A stretch of 64,000 nt of DNA from Paenibacillus sp. FSL H8-0332 (lineage in GTDB: Bacteria; Bacillota; Bacilli; Paenibacillales; Paenibacillaceae), in NCBI RefSeq assembly GCF_037963835.1, contig NZ_CP150145.1, forward strand, positions 7,378,001-7,442,000, in the 5' to 3' direction. How positions within the stretch are numbered: the first letter of the stretch is position 1; every line of letters begins with the position of its first letter. Below, in pieces: positions 8,933 through 17,766 of this stretch. The notes under the pieces were generated by a model. It saw nothing but the letters and a program-made list of their open reading frames with translations, was not told the DNA's origin and searched no databases. Made by a program: the position numbers and the translations under genes.

Positions 8933-9475
8933 CTACACCATCCCCTGCCCCAACCACTCCCGCTTCAATATCGCAAATTGCTGGGTATTCTCATACTTCG
9001 GCGTTCCGTCTTCGTTCTTGGTGAAGGAGATGAATTCCATGAAGCAGCCTTCTCTGCGCATACCCAGCTTCTCGCAGAGCTTCTGCGATCTGGAGTTGTC
9101 GTCCTCGACGTAGGCGTAGATGCGTCTGGCTTCCTGCTCCAGGAAAAGATAGCGCAGTAGCGCGCGGGCGCTTTCGCTGGCATAGCCGACGCCCTCGTAG
9201 GCCGGGTTGAAGTGCCAGCCTACGCTGTAGGTATCGGGCTCTTCTTTCATGCAGAATAATTCGCCAATGATTGAGCCGGTATCCTTCAGGCAGACGGCGA
9301 GATGGGAGTCGTCCTGACTCCGTTCGCTGGCGGTGGCGATGGCTTCCTCTAACGTGGAGAGGCGTTCGCTTAGGAAACAGTTCACCCGCGGATTAGCCAG
9401 ATACTCCAGCATACCCGGTGCATCCGTCTCCCGGAAGTTTCTGATGATTAAGCGGTCGGTAGTAAATTTTTGCAT
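8933..9475 (-). CDS. GNAT-family N-acetyltransferase (RimJ/RimL type)
   Basis: The 180-residue protein starts TTDRLIIRNFRETD, the usual RimJ/RimL opening. It has the acetyl-CoA-binding region around WHFNPAYEGVGYASESARALLRYLF and the terminal segment DDNSRSQKLCEKLGMRREG. It should transfer an acetyl group from acetyl-CoA to an amine, either a ribosomal-protein N-terminus or a small molecule; the substrate cannot be told. It starts 16 bp after the sensor kinase gene ends and is probably the third gene of that operon. Confidence 0.85.
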   Translation of the reverse strand: MQKFTTDRLIIRNFRETDAPGMLEYLANPRVNCFLSERLSTLEEAIATASERSQDDSHLAVCLKDTGSIIGELFCMKEEPDTYSVGWHFNPAYEGVGYASESARALLRYLFLEQEARRIYAYVEDDNSRSQKLCEKLGMRREGCFMEFISFTKNEDGTPKYENTQQFAILKREWLGQGMV

Positions 9476-9491
9476 GATGATCCTCCCTAAA

Positions 9492-10820
9492 TTAAGTGAG
9501 CGTGTTATTTACCGGCAAGCGGATGTGAACGGAATACCTGCCGCCATTGCTTGTGAATGTGATTTCGCCCTTATGCTGGCTGATGATTTTGTGGCAGGTC
9601 TTGAGGCCGATTCCGGTGCTATGCACCTCATGGGCCTCCTTATTTATAACATTCGTGATATCTATCAACAGCCAGCGGTCTTCGATTCTATACGCAATCG
9701 TTACGGCCGCAGACGTATCGGCATACTTCGTAATGTTGGAGAAAAGGTTGTCGAATACCCGCCTGAAGGAGATCAGGTGAAGCTCCACGCGGAAAGGGAC
9801 AGGGGACGGCTTCCGTGCTACCTGGAAGCCGTGATTCTCCAGCAACATCGACTGCTCATCGATTAACTGATCCATGAGCTGAATCCCATCGTAGGAATCG
9901 AACTCCAGATCATTCTCCTCTGTGTTATACACGGTGAAGTACTCGAATAGCTTGTCGGACAGATGCTTGATCTGATAGGCTTTTTCCCTGCTGCTGTGAA
10001 TGTATTTCGCTAACGCCTCCTGATCCTGATATTTCTTGTATTCGATGATGTCCAGGTAGCCGACCAATGCGGTGAGCGGTGTCCGCAGATCGTGGGACAT
10101 GGCGGTGACCAGCTCGCTGTTGGCGACTCTGGCCTGCTCCTCGCTCTCCAGGCGCTCGATGAACGATTTCCTCATCTCATTGATGCTCTGGGCCAGAGAC
10201 GACAGCTCATCCTTCCCCTTCAGCGTAATCGGATAGTCCAGATTCCCGCCCTCCAGAATTTTAATCTCTTTCTCCAGCACGCCAATATAAGAGGTCTTCT
10301 TGTTGATGAAGAACAGGACCAGGACGATGAAGAATAAGAACGACAGAATCACACCCAGAATCGTAATGAGGTTGTAATACTTGTATTCAAAAAAATACTC
10401 CATATAGACCTGAGCAGTCGTATCCGCAAAGGTAACCGTGGAATATTGGGATTTGCTGAAAATGCTAGGGTCCGGTAGAAACCTTGTATTCTCGGTCTTG
10501 ATGGTGTACCCGTCTGTAGAGTAGAGAAATTGGTTGTTCTTATAGAGATAGAGGTTCACATACTTGGCTTTTCGGACCCATTCCGCTATTTTAGTATCAT
10601 CCTTAAGCGAAAGATGCTGCCCGGAGATATATTCCTCAAGTGCCGGAAGGGATTGCTGCTCTTGCTTGTCAATGAACGAGCTTCTGGCCCGGTAATGCTC
10701 CAGCAGATCTTCGCCTGTGGACTGCAGCAGCAGGAACAGCATGGAAGAGGCGAGGAACGAACCGATCAGGCACAGGATTAATTTCAGTTTCAGCCTGCTC
10801 CACCGTAGCTTATGATTCAA
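9492..10820 (-). CDS. Sensor histidine kinase
   Basis: The 442-residue protein has a first membrane segment at about residues 12-32, an extracytoplasmic region to about 152, a second membrane segment at about 153-175, a HAMP linker (176-228), and a dimerisation/phosphoacceptor domain with H243 in AMSHDLRTPLTAL. The ATP-binding domain shows the N box FDNLFSNITKYA and the TGIGLK G2 box. The G1 box is degenerate (DITNVINKE instead of DxGxG), which also occurs in some kinases of this group. It overlaps the upstream response regulator by 11 bp, so the two are translationally coupled. The signal is unknown. Confidence 0.92.
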   Translation of the reverse strand: MNHKLRWSRLKLKLILCLIGSFLASSMLFLLLQSTGEDLLEHYRARSSFIDKQEQQSLPALEEYISGQHLSLKDDTKIAEWVRKAKYVNLYLYKNNQFLYSTDGYTIKTENTRFLPDPSIFSKSQYSTVTFADTTAQVYMEYFFEYKYYNLITILGVILSFLFFIVLVLFFINKKTSYIGVLEKEIKILEGGNLDYPITLKGKDELSSLAQSINEMRKSFIERLESEEQARVANSELVTAMSHDLRTPLTALVGYLDIIEYKKYQDQEALAKYIHSSREKAYQIKHLSDKLFEYFTVYNTEENDLEFDSYDGIQLMDQLIDEQSMLLENHGFQVARKPSPVPFRVELHLISFRRVFDNLFSNITKYADTSAAVTIAYRIEDRWLLIDITNVINKEAHEVHSTGIGLKTCHKIISQHKGEITFTSNGGRYSVHIRLPVNNTLT

Positions 10821-11517
10821 TCCGGTACCCCTTTCCCCAGACGGTTTTGATGAACTTGGGATTCTGCGGGTCCTTCTCCAGCTTCATCCGCAGGTTGCGG
10901 ATATGAACCATCACCGTATTGTTACAGCTGTAGAAGTAAGGCTCGCCCCACACACTCTCATACAGATTCTGTGCCGAGAAAATCTTATTGCGGTTGCCGG
11001 CCATCAGCGCCAGCAGCTTGTACTCAATTTCGGTCAGGGTCAGCTCCTTCTCATTCATCCTTACCTCGTTGACGGTAGTATTAACACTTAGCCCATTGAA
11101 GGTAATCACATCTGAGGGGGCAGAGGTATCCTCTTTGCCTTTGTATACATAATACCGCCTAAGTAAGGCCTTCACCCGGGACACCAATTCGGTGTAGGAG
11201 AAGGGCTTGGACAGGTAGTCGTCACTACCCGCAGAGAAGGCCAAGGTTTTATCAGAATCTTGAGTCTTAGCTGTCAAAAATAAGATAGGCGCGCTGGTCA
11301 GCTCACGAATCTCCACGCAAGCCTTGAAGCCCGATTTCCGGGGCATCATGATGTCCAAGATAATCAGGTCGATGGTATCGTCTACTTTATTCACAGCGTC
11401 TTCGCCGTCTATAGCCTCTATGACATGATATTGCTCGCTCTCCAGCAGTACCCGGACAATCTCCCGGATCTCGTGGTTGTCGTCGGCTATAAGTATGGTC
11501 TTGGCAGCATTCATCAT
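10810..11517 (-). CDS. OmpR-family response regulator
   Basis: The 235-residue protein has a receiver domain with acidic pocket D12/D13, phosphoacceptor D55 (LIILDIMMP) and K in LSKPF, followed by a winged-helix DNA-binding domain (about residues 135-233, ending TVWGKGYRIE). It is the first gene of an operon with the sensor kinase and probably the acetyltransferase. A divergent membrane-protein gene lies across an intergenic region rich in CTTAAG half-sites, which are the best candidates for its binding sites. Confidence 0.93.
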   Translation of the reverse strand: MMNAAKTILIADDNHEIREIVRVLLESEQYHVIEAIDGEDAVNKVDDTIDLIILDIMMPRKSGFKACVEIRELTSAPILFLTAKTQDSDKTLAFSAGSDDYLSKPFSYTELVSRVKALLRRYYVYKGKEDTSAPSDVITFNGLSVNTTVNEVRMNEKELTLTEIEYKLLALMAGNRNKIFSAQNLYESVWGEPYFYSCNNTVMVHIRNLRMKLEKDPQNPKFIKTVWGKGYRIES

Positions 11518-11598
11518 CCATCCCCCTCCCTTCCTGAGCGCTCACTGTGCTTCCATTATAGATTGTAGATAGCTCATAAACCACAGGCGGCCAGGCGA

Positions 11599-11651
11599 CT
11601 TAAGAATTCTTAAGGAAGTTCATGCCCGGATCTTAAGAATATTGACCTAAG
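11599..11651. promoter_or_regulatory. CTTAAG repeat cluster, candidate response-regulator operator
   Basis: A 16-bp perfect palindrome CTTAAGAATTCTTAAG (11599-11614) is followed by CTTAAGAAT at 11632-11640 and CCTAAG at 11646-11651. This lies between the divergent response-regulator and TVP38-type genes. Tandem TTAAG half-sites resemble those used by CiaR-type OmpR-family regulators. Binding is inferred. Confidence 0.55.
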
Positions 11652-11690
11652 CTGGAGATAGTATAAGCCAGTGAAGAGAGGGATTCGTAA

Positions 11691-12395
11691 ATGGATTGGT
11701 TATTACACAAAAAGCGGGTCAGCAAGGTTCTCCTCGCTTGCGTAGGCCTTGTGACCATTATCATATTCATCAGATACCTGCCGCAGCTTCTGCGCGTGAC
11801 GATGTCTCTGGACGGCTTCCGGGATTACATCCTTTCTACGGGAAAATTAGGACCGGTCATGCTGGTTCTGTTCCAGATTCTCCAGACGGTCATTGCCCCC
11901 ATACCAGGGGAGGTTGTTCAAATTGCCGGGGGATACATCTATGGGACAACTCTAGGGGCGGTCTTCGTGACCGGGGGAATGCTGCTGGGGGCGATGATCG
12001 CCTTTTACTTCACCCGGTTTCTGGGCGGGACGCTCATTGAAGGCTTGCTGAAGCGGGACAAGTTCAAGTGGATGAGAGGGATGATGGACAATAACAAATT
12101 TTCGGTCTTCCTGTTCATCATCTTTATCATTCCCGGACTGCCCAAGGATATGTTCATTTATGCGGCGGGACTGACGACGATCAAGCCCTTAAGATTCTTT
12201 ACGATTCTGCTCATCGCCAGACTCCCGTGGCTGCTGGCTTCTGTGAGTATCGGAGCTAATATCTATCACAAGAATTATGGACCCACCATCATCATATCCG
12301 CGATCTCTGTCCTGGCCTTCATCCTCGGCTTAATCTATAAGGACAAGCTGATTCATAGATTAACTGCCTTCAAAGGCGGCAAAAGCGGGCAGTAG
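11691..12395 (+). CDS. TVP38/TMEM64 (DedA-like, SNARE-associated) membrane protein
   Basis: The 234-residue protein has about five to six hydrophobic segments and the family core: a long segment with PGEVVQIAGGYIYGTTLGAVF, then GAMIAFYFTRFLGG, then the re-entrant region FIIPGLPKDMFIYAAGLT. Members of this superfamily act as lipid scramblases or transporters in the cytoplasmic membrane; the specific substrate is not known. GAGAGGG precedes the ATG. It is divergent from the two-component operon and a likely target of it. Confidence 0.85.
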   Translation: MDWLLHKKRVSKVLLACVGLVTIIIFIRYLPQLLRVTMSLDGFRDYILSTGKLGPVMLVLFQILQTVIAPIPGEVVQIAGGYIYGTTLGAVFVTGGMLLGAMIAFYFTRFLGGTLIEGLLKRDKFKWMRGMMDNNKFSVFLFIIFIIPGLPKDMFIYAAGLTTIKPLRFFTILLIARLPWLLASVSIGANIYHKNYGPTIIISAISVLAFILGLIYKDKLIHRLTAFKGGKSGQ

Positions 12396-12459
12396 GCGCA
12401 ACATGTAGGAATGATGTCTGTAAGTTGGACATAGAGTGGTACTACAGGAGGCGTTGCAT

Positions 12460-12849
12460 ATGGTTATCCAACTTAGTGTTGCTTTGGCGGCGGTTGCTTT
12501 TGTCTGTCTGGTTGCATTCGTGATCCTTACGCTGCGCAAGGGAATGACCACCCTCGGCGAGACTAACCGGACGCTGGGCGAGGTGAGGAATGCGATTCAT
12601 GGATTAACGGGCGAGGCGACTCAGCTCATTCACACGGCGAATCAGGTCACCCGGGATGTGAAGGGTAAAATCAAAACGATCGATCCGATCTTCGAATCTG
12701 CGCACAATGTGGGCGAGGTCATTCAGACTGTGACCGAGACCTTCAAGAAGAACGCTGCCGACATCGGGCAGAGCTTGAACCAGGAGCCGGAGAAGGCTGC
12801 GGTCAAAAGTAAAAGCGGCCAGATCCGCGTTAATACGAAGTTTCAGTGA
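12460..12849 (+). CDS. DUF948 domain protein
   Basis: The 129-residue protein has one N-terminal membrane helix (residues 4-26) followed by an amphipathic helical region (TLGETNRTLGEVRNAIHGLTGEATQLIHTANQVTRDV) typical of DUF948 proteins, which are often near general-stress genes in Bacillales. It is probably membrane-anchored and cytoplasmic; function unknown. The ATG at 12460 is chosen over an upstream in-frame GTG (12436) because AGGAGG at 12446-12451 precedes it. Confidence 0.8.
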   Translation: MVIQLSVALAAVAFVCLVAFVILTLRKGMTTLGETNRTLGEVRNAIHGLTGEATQLIHTANQVTRDVKGKIKTIDPIFESAHNVGEVIQTVTETFKKNAADIGQSLNQEPEKAAVKSKSGQIRVNTKFQ

Positions 12850-12883
12850 CCTTTGTGTCATCGATAAGAAGCCTCAGTTCAAG

Positions 12884-12906
12884 GCACCCCGGGCGGGTGT
12901 CTTTTT
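12884..12906 (+). terminator. Rho-independent terminator
   Basis: CACCC / GGGTG arms with a GC-rich loop are followed by TCTTTTT, 35 bp after the DUF948 gene. Confidence 0.7.
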
Positions 12907-13053
12907 AAATACAGTTATCATTTCGCTGCAAAATAATCATTTTCTCATAATAGTGCATAATCGCAGGAGAACTGAGCAAATGATTGTTTCAGCACTAATT
13001 CGGCTTCTGCTATGCTCGGGGTGCCAGCAAACCTAAATCGGGAGGCCGAATTC

Positions 13054-15195
13054 ATGAAAAGAATCGTTGCGAAGGTAACCAGTATGACTCTGTTGTTCAC
13101 TCTTACACTCACTCTACTATTCAGCGGGTGGGGAACGTCGGTGGTGCACGCTGCAGGACTTACGGTAACAGGCAGTGGAGGCGGAAATGAAGCTGCATAT
13201 GTGGAGTGGTCACCTGTCAGTAATGCATCCGGCTATATGGTATTCATCAAAGCGGCGAGCGCCGCAGATTCCCAGTATCAGCAGCTCCATAATGAATTGA
13301 TCCGCAAATATGCCTCCTACTGGAGAGCAGATGCCGTAGGCCTTGCGGCCGGAAGCTATGTTATGAAGGTGGAAGCCGTGCTGTCAGGCGGGGGAACGGC
13401 AAGTGCAGTGACGGGTACGCTGGCCGCCGTGCCGTATGACCGGTCCGGGTTTGCTTTTTCAGCCCAATCTCCATATGGTACAGGCTCCGGCGCTTATACT
13501 AACAATGGAACGCTGAAGAGCGGGGCACAGGTGCTGTATGTCACCTCCCAGAATGCACAGACTGTAACGCTCCCCGTAGTGGTCAGCAGCTCAGGTACAG
13601 TGCAGACGGGAGTAGGTCTTGGCGGCATTCTTTCGCTTCGGCAAAAAGGCTATGATACCACCCCGCTCGCGATCCGGTTTATCGGAAAAGTGACGGCTGC
13701 TGATCTGAGCGGACAGCTCAATAGCGGCGGTTATTTGGAGGTGAAGGGGAAGAGCAATTACACCGAGATGAATCTGACGATTGAAGGGATCGGCACAGAT
13801 TCGTATGCCTATGGCTGGGGGCTGCTGCTCAGATATGCAGGGAATGTAGAGGTGAGAAATCTTGGCCTGATGTTATTCCCGGATGACGGCATTTCCATGG
13901 ATACAGGCAACGCGAATGTGTGGGTGCATAATAACGATATTTTCTATGGATCGGCGGGGAGTGATGCCGACCAGGCCAAGGGCGACGGCTCCACGGACCT
14001 CAAGAAAGGCTCCACGTATATCACCATTTCGTACAACCATTACTTCGATTCCGGCAAAGCAGCTCTGGTCGGACTTAGCGAATCCACAGAGTTCTTCGTC
14101 ACCTTGCACCACAACTGGTTCGATCATTCCGACTCGCGTCACCCGCGGATCAGAGTAGCCTCGGTCCATGTGTATAATAACTTCTATGACGGCGTGTCAA
14201 AATACGGTGTGGGCGTGACGACCGGTGCTTCGGCCTTCGTGGAAAGTAATGTGTTCCGCAATGCCAAATATCCGATGCTAAGCTCCCTTCAGGGGACAGA
14301 TGCTCTGGGCGAAGGCACGTTCTCCGGGGAAAACGGCGGGATGATCAAAGCGTACAACAACAGTATCACGGGTGCGGCGAGTCTGATCTATGCGAACTCC
14401 AACAGCGGAACGGCTCCAGCCAATGCAGCCTCCCACGATGCTTACCTGGCCTCATCGAGAAGCGAAGCCGTTCCCGGCTTGTACAAAGCACTTGTCGGCG
14501 GAACAGCATATAACAACTTCGATACGCTGGTCGATACAGGTGTCAGCGTAGCAGCTGTCGATAACGTAAGCGCAGTAGAGCAGAAAGTTACAGCGGGAGC
14601 GGGACGCCAGGGGGGCGGCGATTTCAGCTGGGCCTTCAATAACGCTGTAGATGACACCGCCTATGCCCTCAATGCGCCGTTAATGTCTGCCATCCGCAGC
14701 TACACCTCAGGGCTGGTATCTGTGGGAGGCAACGCTAACCCGGGAGGCCCATCGCCGACTCCAGCAGCAACGCCTGTGCCAACGGTAACTCCGGTGCCAA
14801 CAGCGACTCCGGTGCCGACAACAACTCCCGCGCCGACAGCAGCACCTACGTCAACGCCTGCTCCGGGAGCGGCGGTTCACAATTTTACAGCGTCAGGAAC
14901 TTCGAGCAGCTTTTTCACCATTCAGGGCAATCTCTCCACCAGCAAGGGAACGGTCTCCTATAACGGACTGACCTTAACGCAATGTCTGAAGATCGAGAGC
15001 GCCACCAGTATCCAGTTCACCACAGCCAAGGCTTCAACGCTAACACTGGTGTTTGGCTCTGAGGGAACCAAGATTAAGGTGGATGGGACAAGCTATCCTA
15101 TAACGAACGGTGTGGCCACCGTCCCCCTTGCGGCAGGCGCGCATACGATTTCGAAGGATAGTACTGCTAATTTGTATTATTTGGTGGTGGAGTAA
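13054..15195 (+). CDS. Secreted pectate lyase, polysaccharide lyase family 1, with C-terminal accessory domain
   Basis: The 713-residue protein has a signal peptide (MKRIVAKVTS..., cleavage near VVHAAG) and a fibronectin-type III-like N-terminal region (about residues 35-115). The right-handed beta-helix catalytic domain (about 130-560) follows, with the PL1 landmarks DDGISMDTG, DGSTDLKKGSTYITISYNHY and the catalytic-Arg region SRHPRIR (R362-R367). A Pro/Thr-rich linker made of TPVPT repeats (about 565-605) precedes a C-terminal beta-rich domain ending DSTANLYYLVVE. It should cleave de-esterified pectin by beta-elimination outside the cell, using calcium. The start at 13054 is set by GGGAGG at 13040-13045. 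Confidence 0.9.
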   Translation: MKRIVAKVTSMTLLFTLTLTLLFSGWGTSVVHAAGLTVTGSGGGNEAAYVEWSPVSNASGYMVFIKAASAADSQYQQLHNELIRKYASYWRADAVGLAAGSYVMKVEAVLSGGGTASAVTGTLAAVPYDRSGFAFSAQSPYGTGSGAYTNNGTLKSGAQVLYVTSQNAQTVTLPVVVSSSGTVQTGVGLGGILSLRQKGYDTTPLAIRFIGKVTAADLSGQLNSGGYLEVKGKSNYTEMNLTIEGIGTDSYAYGWGLLLRYAGNVEVRNLGLMLFPDDGISMDTGNANVWVHNNDIFYGSAGSDADQAKGDGSTDLKKGSTYITISYNHYFDSGKAALVGLSESTEFFVTLHHNWFDHSDSRHPRIRVASVHVYNNFYDGVSKYGVGVTTGASAFVESNVFRNAKYPMLSSLQGTDALGEGTFSGENGGMIKAYNNSITGAASLIYANSNSGTAPANAASHDAYLASSRSEAVPGLYKALVGGTAYNNFDTLVDTGVSVAAVDNVSAVEQKVTAGAGRQGGGDFSWAFNNAVDDTAYALNAPLMSAIRSYTSGLVSVGGNANPGGPSPTPAATPVPTVTPVPTATPVPTTTPAPTAAPTSTPAPGAAVHNFTASGTSSSFFTIQGNLSTSKGTVSYNGLTLTQCLKIESATSIQFTTAKASTLTLVFGSEGTKIKVDGTSYPITNGVATVPLAAGAHTISKDSTANLYYLVVE

Positions 15196-15252
15196 TATAA
15201 CTCCTAACCCCATTATCGCTTAGCGATGGCGTCACTGGAAGTGATGGATTGT

Positions 15253-15297
15253 GTCATGATTCATGAACTGTGCCATATTCACCACATGAATCATGAC
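15253..15297. repeat. 13-bp perfect inverted repeat between convergent genes
   Basis: GTCATGATTCATG (15253-15265) and its exact complement (15285-15297) flank a 19-nt loop. There is no T-run on either side, so this is not a classic terminator, but it could end transcription or stabilise the 3' ends of the converging mRNAs. Confidence 0.5.
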
Positions 15298-15309
15298 CGT
15301 ATCCTGGTA

Positions 15310-16395
15310 TCAAGAATAAGATACTTGAACATCGTATTGTGTGAAAAAGTGAGTGACTGCATCCATGTCCATTCGGTGATCGAACAAGTGCTCAGGATAA
15401 TAGATGCCTGGATCCATCGGCTCATCCGTAGACATCATCAGCAGTAAATTTTCGGCCTGCACCGCAGCGCCAAGCGCAGTCATATGGGTTTGACCGAGTG
15501 GATCTGAGACGGTCATCTTTCGTTCCACTAGGTTACCCTTCGCATCCATGCCTTTCAATTGAATAACCAGGTGATGAGCGCTCCCGGTTCCCGGATTGTA
15601 CAATAATTTCCGTCTGAAAGGCTTGAATCGATCCCCACTAATCATCTTCCATATTCCGGTTTTGACCAGTCCTGCGAGTGCATAAGTGGAAACCTTATGA
15701 TCGAAGGAAATGCGAAAGCTGGCAGAATCGATATGATGGGTACGGGGCAAGGTGACATGATCAGGAGTATCCAGTCTGTAACAGTGCGTCGCGTATCCAT
15801 TTGGAAACTGTACTTTAACCGGGTCAGTCATGGGATAGACAAGTCGGCTCGTATTGGATTGAGTGATATGAAAAGGAATGCTCATCCGGTCCATGAAGGC
15901 TGCTGAATCCGGGCCGGCCTTATCCCGCAGGGAGTACAAGGCATGGATGTTAACCTCAACGTTCTGAAGCGATTTCGAGAGCATCATTGCAAACAGGGAG
16001 GCCGTTCCCGCCATCCAGCCCGAAGATAGAATCACGGGGGCATGAAGCTCTTCCTGATCTAATGTGCGTATCGCTTGCTGAAACACTTCTGTCCAGCGTG
16101 TGACATCAATGAGTGGAATTTTTCTTCGCACTGCTGATACCAGTAGTCGATCATCCAGATCGTTCACGGCATTAATGATTAAAGTTATATTTTCTCCTGC
16201 GTGAATCAGCGGATCGACTGCCTGGGTATCAACAACAACCGTGTGCACCCGGTCCGATGGGAAAGGGGCTGCTTTGCCAGCAGAGCGACCGCCCAGCACT
16301 AACTCCAGATCAGGGTGCCTGTCATGTAAAATGCGGGCAATCTGTACCCCTACAGCACCATAGCCTCCAGCGATGAGAACCTTTTTTCTATTCAT
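15310..16395 (-). CDS. Saccharopine-dehydrogenase-like NAD(P)-binding protein
   Basis: The 361-residue protein opens with KVLIAGGYGAVGVQIARIL, a Rossmann G-x-x-G-x-x-G motif, and continues with LVLGGRS and the VNDLDDRLLVSAVRRKIPLIDVT segment of saccharopine dehydrogenase-like proteins. It is cytosolic and probably an NAD(P)-dependent oxidoreductase; the substrate is unknown. CGGAGGTT precedes the ATG. It lies about 100 bp downstream of an ArsR regulator in the same direction. A GTTTAAAC palindrome in front of it (16432-16439) resembles the half-site in front of the regulator, so the two are probably co-regulated. Confidence 0.75.
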   Translation of the reverse strand: MNRKKVLIAGGYGAVGVQIARILHDRHPDLELVLGGRSAGKAAPFPSDRVHTVVVDTQAVDPLIHAGENITLIINAVNDLDDRLLVSAVRRKIPLIDVTRWTEVFQQAIRTLDQEELHAPVILSSGWMAGTASLFAMMLSKSLQNVEVNIHALYSLRDKAGPDSAAFMDRMSIPFHITQSNTSRLVYPMTDPVKVQFPNGYATHCYRLDTPDHVTLPRTHHIDSASFRISFDHKVSTYALAGLVKTGIWKMISGDRFKPFRRKLLYNPGTGSAHHLVIQLKGMDAKGNLVERKMTVSDPLGQTHMTALGAAVQAENLLLMMSTDEPMDPGIYYPEHLFDHRMDMDAVTHFFTQYDVQVSYS

Positions 16396-16495
16396 TTGTT
16401 AACCTCCGTTTATATGTTTGTGTACTTATACGTTTAAACAATTGAACATAATAGTGTGAAGAAAAGGAATGCGGTTCACCAGCGCGCGGCGTGCG

Positions 16496-16816
16496 CTAGC
16501 TCTGACATTCCACTTCTACGAGATGAACGAGCTGTTTGAGCAATTCGATAGCATCGTTGAACTCCAGTTTGTAATACATCTCAGTCCCTTTTTTCTGAAC
16601 CGACAGCAGCCCGGATTGGCGCAATATTTTCAGGTGATGAGAGACTGTAGGGCGTGACATGGGAATATGCTCTGCAATCTGTGATACGTTCATGCTATCT
16701 CGATCAATTAGCAGCGATATGATTCGCTGGCGAACAGGGTCTCCTAGACCTTGGAGATAAGGGCTTAGATTCTCGAAAATATCAATGACTTGTTGATTAC
16801 CTATCGACTCGCTCAT
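16496..16816 (-). CDS. ArsR-family winged-helix repressor
   Basis: The 106-residue protein has the ArsR winged helix: LGDPVRQRIISLLIDRDSMNVSQIAEHIPMSRPTVSHHLKILRQSGLLSVQKKGTEMYYKL. No metal-binding Cys pair is present in the recognition helix, so it probably senses something other than a metal, as in the non-metal ArsR group. It precedes the saccharopine-dehydrogenase-like gene and has a palindromic site just upstream of its own start, consistent with autoregulation. Confidence 0.88.
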   Translation of the reverse strand: MSESIGNQQVIDIFENLSPYLQGLGDPVRQRIISLLIDRDSMNVSQIAEHIPMSRPTVSHHLKILRQSGLLSVQKKGTEMYYKLEFNDAIELLKQLVHLVEVECQS

Positions 16817-16832
16817 GGCTCACTCCGTTATA

Positions 16833-16852
16833 ATGTTTAATTATTTAAACAT
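16833..16852. promoter_or_regulatory. Candidate ArsR-family operator
   Basis: ATGTTTAA-TTAT-TTAAACAT is a perfect 8-bp-arm palindrome 17 bp upstream of the regulator start. The related GTTTAAAC at 16432-16439 stands before the downstream gene. Confidence 0.55.
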
Positions 16853-16935
16853 ATCATAACTCTTATATGCCACTAAAATCAAATTTAATATTCCTGCCAC
16901 ATGAAAATAGCTGTTCCGCTTGGTTCAAGGCCGGA

Positions 16936-17190
16936 ACGATGACTACTAACAATCCTAAGATTTCAGATTTCAAAATGTATGCCATACAAGCTTCAAATTC
17001 TTATGATAGTTATAATAATTACGGTGGAGTGTATGCCTTAGAGATTGTTGGGATAGTTGGAGCTATACCTTTTGCAAATGCAATAGCCGCAGTAGCTGCT
17101 GGGGGTATTGTGGTATGGACTGCCTACCAAGGATATAGCGCTTGGAGCTCTATGAATCAAGCCATGGCAAATGCCTATTCCCTTCTTTAG
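16936..17190 (+). CDS. Small Gly/Ala-rich hydrophobic peptide, bacteriocin-like
   Basis: The frame gives 84 residues from the ATG at 16936, preceded by AAGGCCGG. An earlier in-frame ATG at 16867 would add 23 residues but lacks a ribosome site. The N-terminal third is polar (NNPKISDFKMYAIQASNSYDSYNNYGG). The rest is hydrophobic and small-residue rich (EIVGIVGAIPFANAIAAVAAGG, then IVVWTAYQGYSAWSS). A GG pair near residue 30 could be a leader cleavage site, but the leader lacks the usual LxxxE pattern. A strong terminator follows directly, and a small two-helix membrane protein lies 257 bp downstream. I do not recognise the family; a membrane-active peptide is a guess. Confidence 0.5.
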   Translation, partial: TMTTNNPKISDFKMYAIQASNSYDSYNNYGGVYALEIVGIVGAIPFANAIAAVAAGGIVVWTAYQGYSAWSSMNQAMANAYSLL

Positions 17191-17218
17191 ATTAAAAAAC
17201 TGCATTTTAATGCAGTTA

Positions 17219-17262
17219 GAGTGCCGAAAAAGTCCATAGGGCTTTTCGGCACTTCGATTTTT
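17219..17262 (+). terminator. Rho-independent terminator
   Basis: GTGCCGAAAA / TTTTCGGCAC arms of 10 bp around a short loop are followed by TTCGATTTTT. It closes the small-peptide gene. Confidence 0.85.
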
Positions 17263-17447
17263 ATATGGGTAGATTGATCTTTCAAAACAAAAATTGATTT
17301 AAAACGATCTAAGAACCTTAGTCTTTAGAATAACGAGATGAATCCTCCCTGCGTAAAACCAGGTTTTCTCGACAACTGACTATTTTAATGTATATTTTTC
17401 CGAAATTTCATATAATTAATGTAATCACGCTAGCGAGAGGTAAATGT

Positions 17448-17630
17448 ATGAAAAAAACCAATAAATTATTTGTATATTTATGTTGGTTCGCTGCTCTAGG
17501 AATCAATATAAAAATTTTAATAAGATCACTTTCGAATAATGAGCCTATATTTATTAATGTAGTAGGTGTGATTTTATTAATAGTTGTTATTTCAACCTTA
17601 CATCTTAATATTAAGACTAAGAAAAAATAA
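17448..17630 (+). CDS. Small two-helix membrane protein
   Basis: The 60-residue protein has two predicted membrane helices (about residues 7-25 and 35-53), a short polar loop (RSLSNNEPIF) and a Lys-rich C-terminus (IKTKKK). GAGAGG at 17434-17439 sets the ATG at 17448. Size and layout are like small bacteriocin-immunity or stress-induced membrane proteins, but no family is recognised. The base composition is very AT-rich, as in the whole 16.9-18.4 kb islet. Confidence 0.55.
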   Translation: MKKTNKLFVYLCWFAALGINIKILIRSLSNNEPIFINVVGVILLIVVISTLHLNIKTKKK

Positions 17631-17730
17631 GTCACAATAACAAGTAGACAAGCAAAAAAAAACTTGAAAATAAATCACAGTTATTAATAGACTTTTGAAG
17701 TATTTAGTTGAACATATTTGAGTAAATAAT

Positions 17731-17766
17731 AAAAAACCCATCAGGCATAAGCCAGGCGGGTTATTT
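17731..17766 (+). terminator. Probable bidirectional terminator
   Basis: An A-run, then CCC...GGC-ATAA-GCC...GGG, then TTATTTTAT, between the small membrane protein and the convergent XRE gene. Confidence 0.6.
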
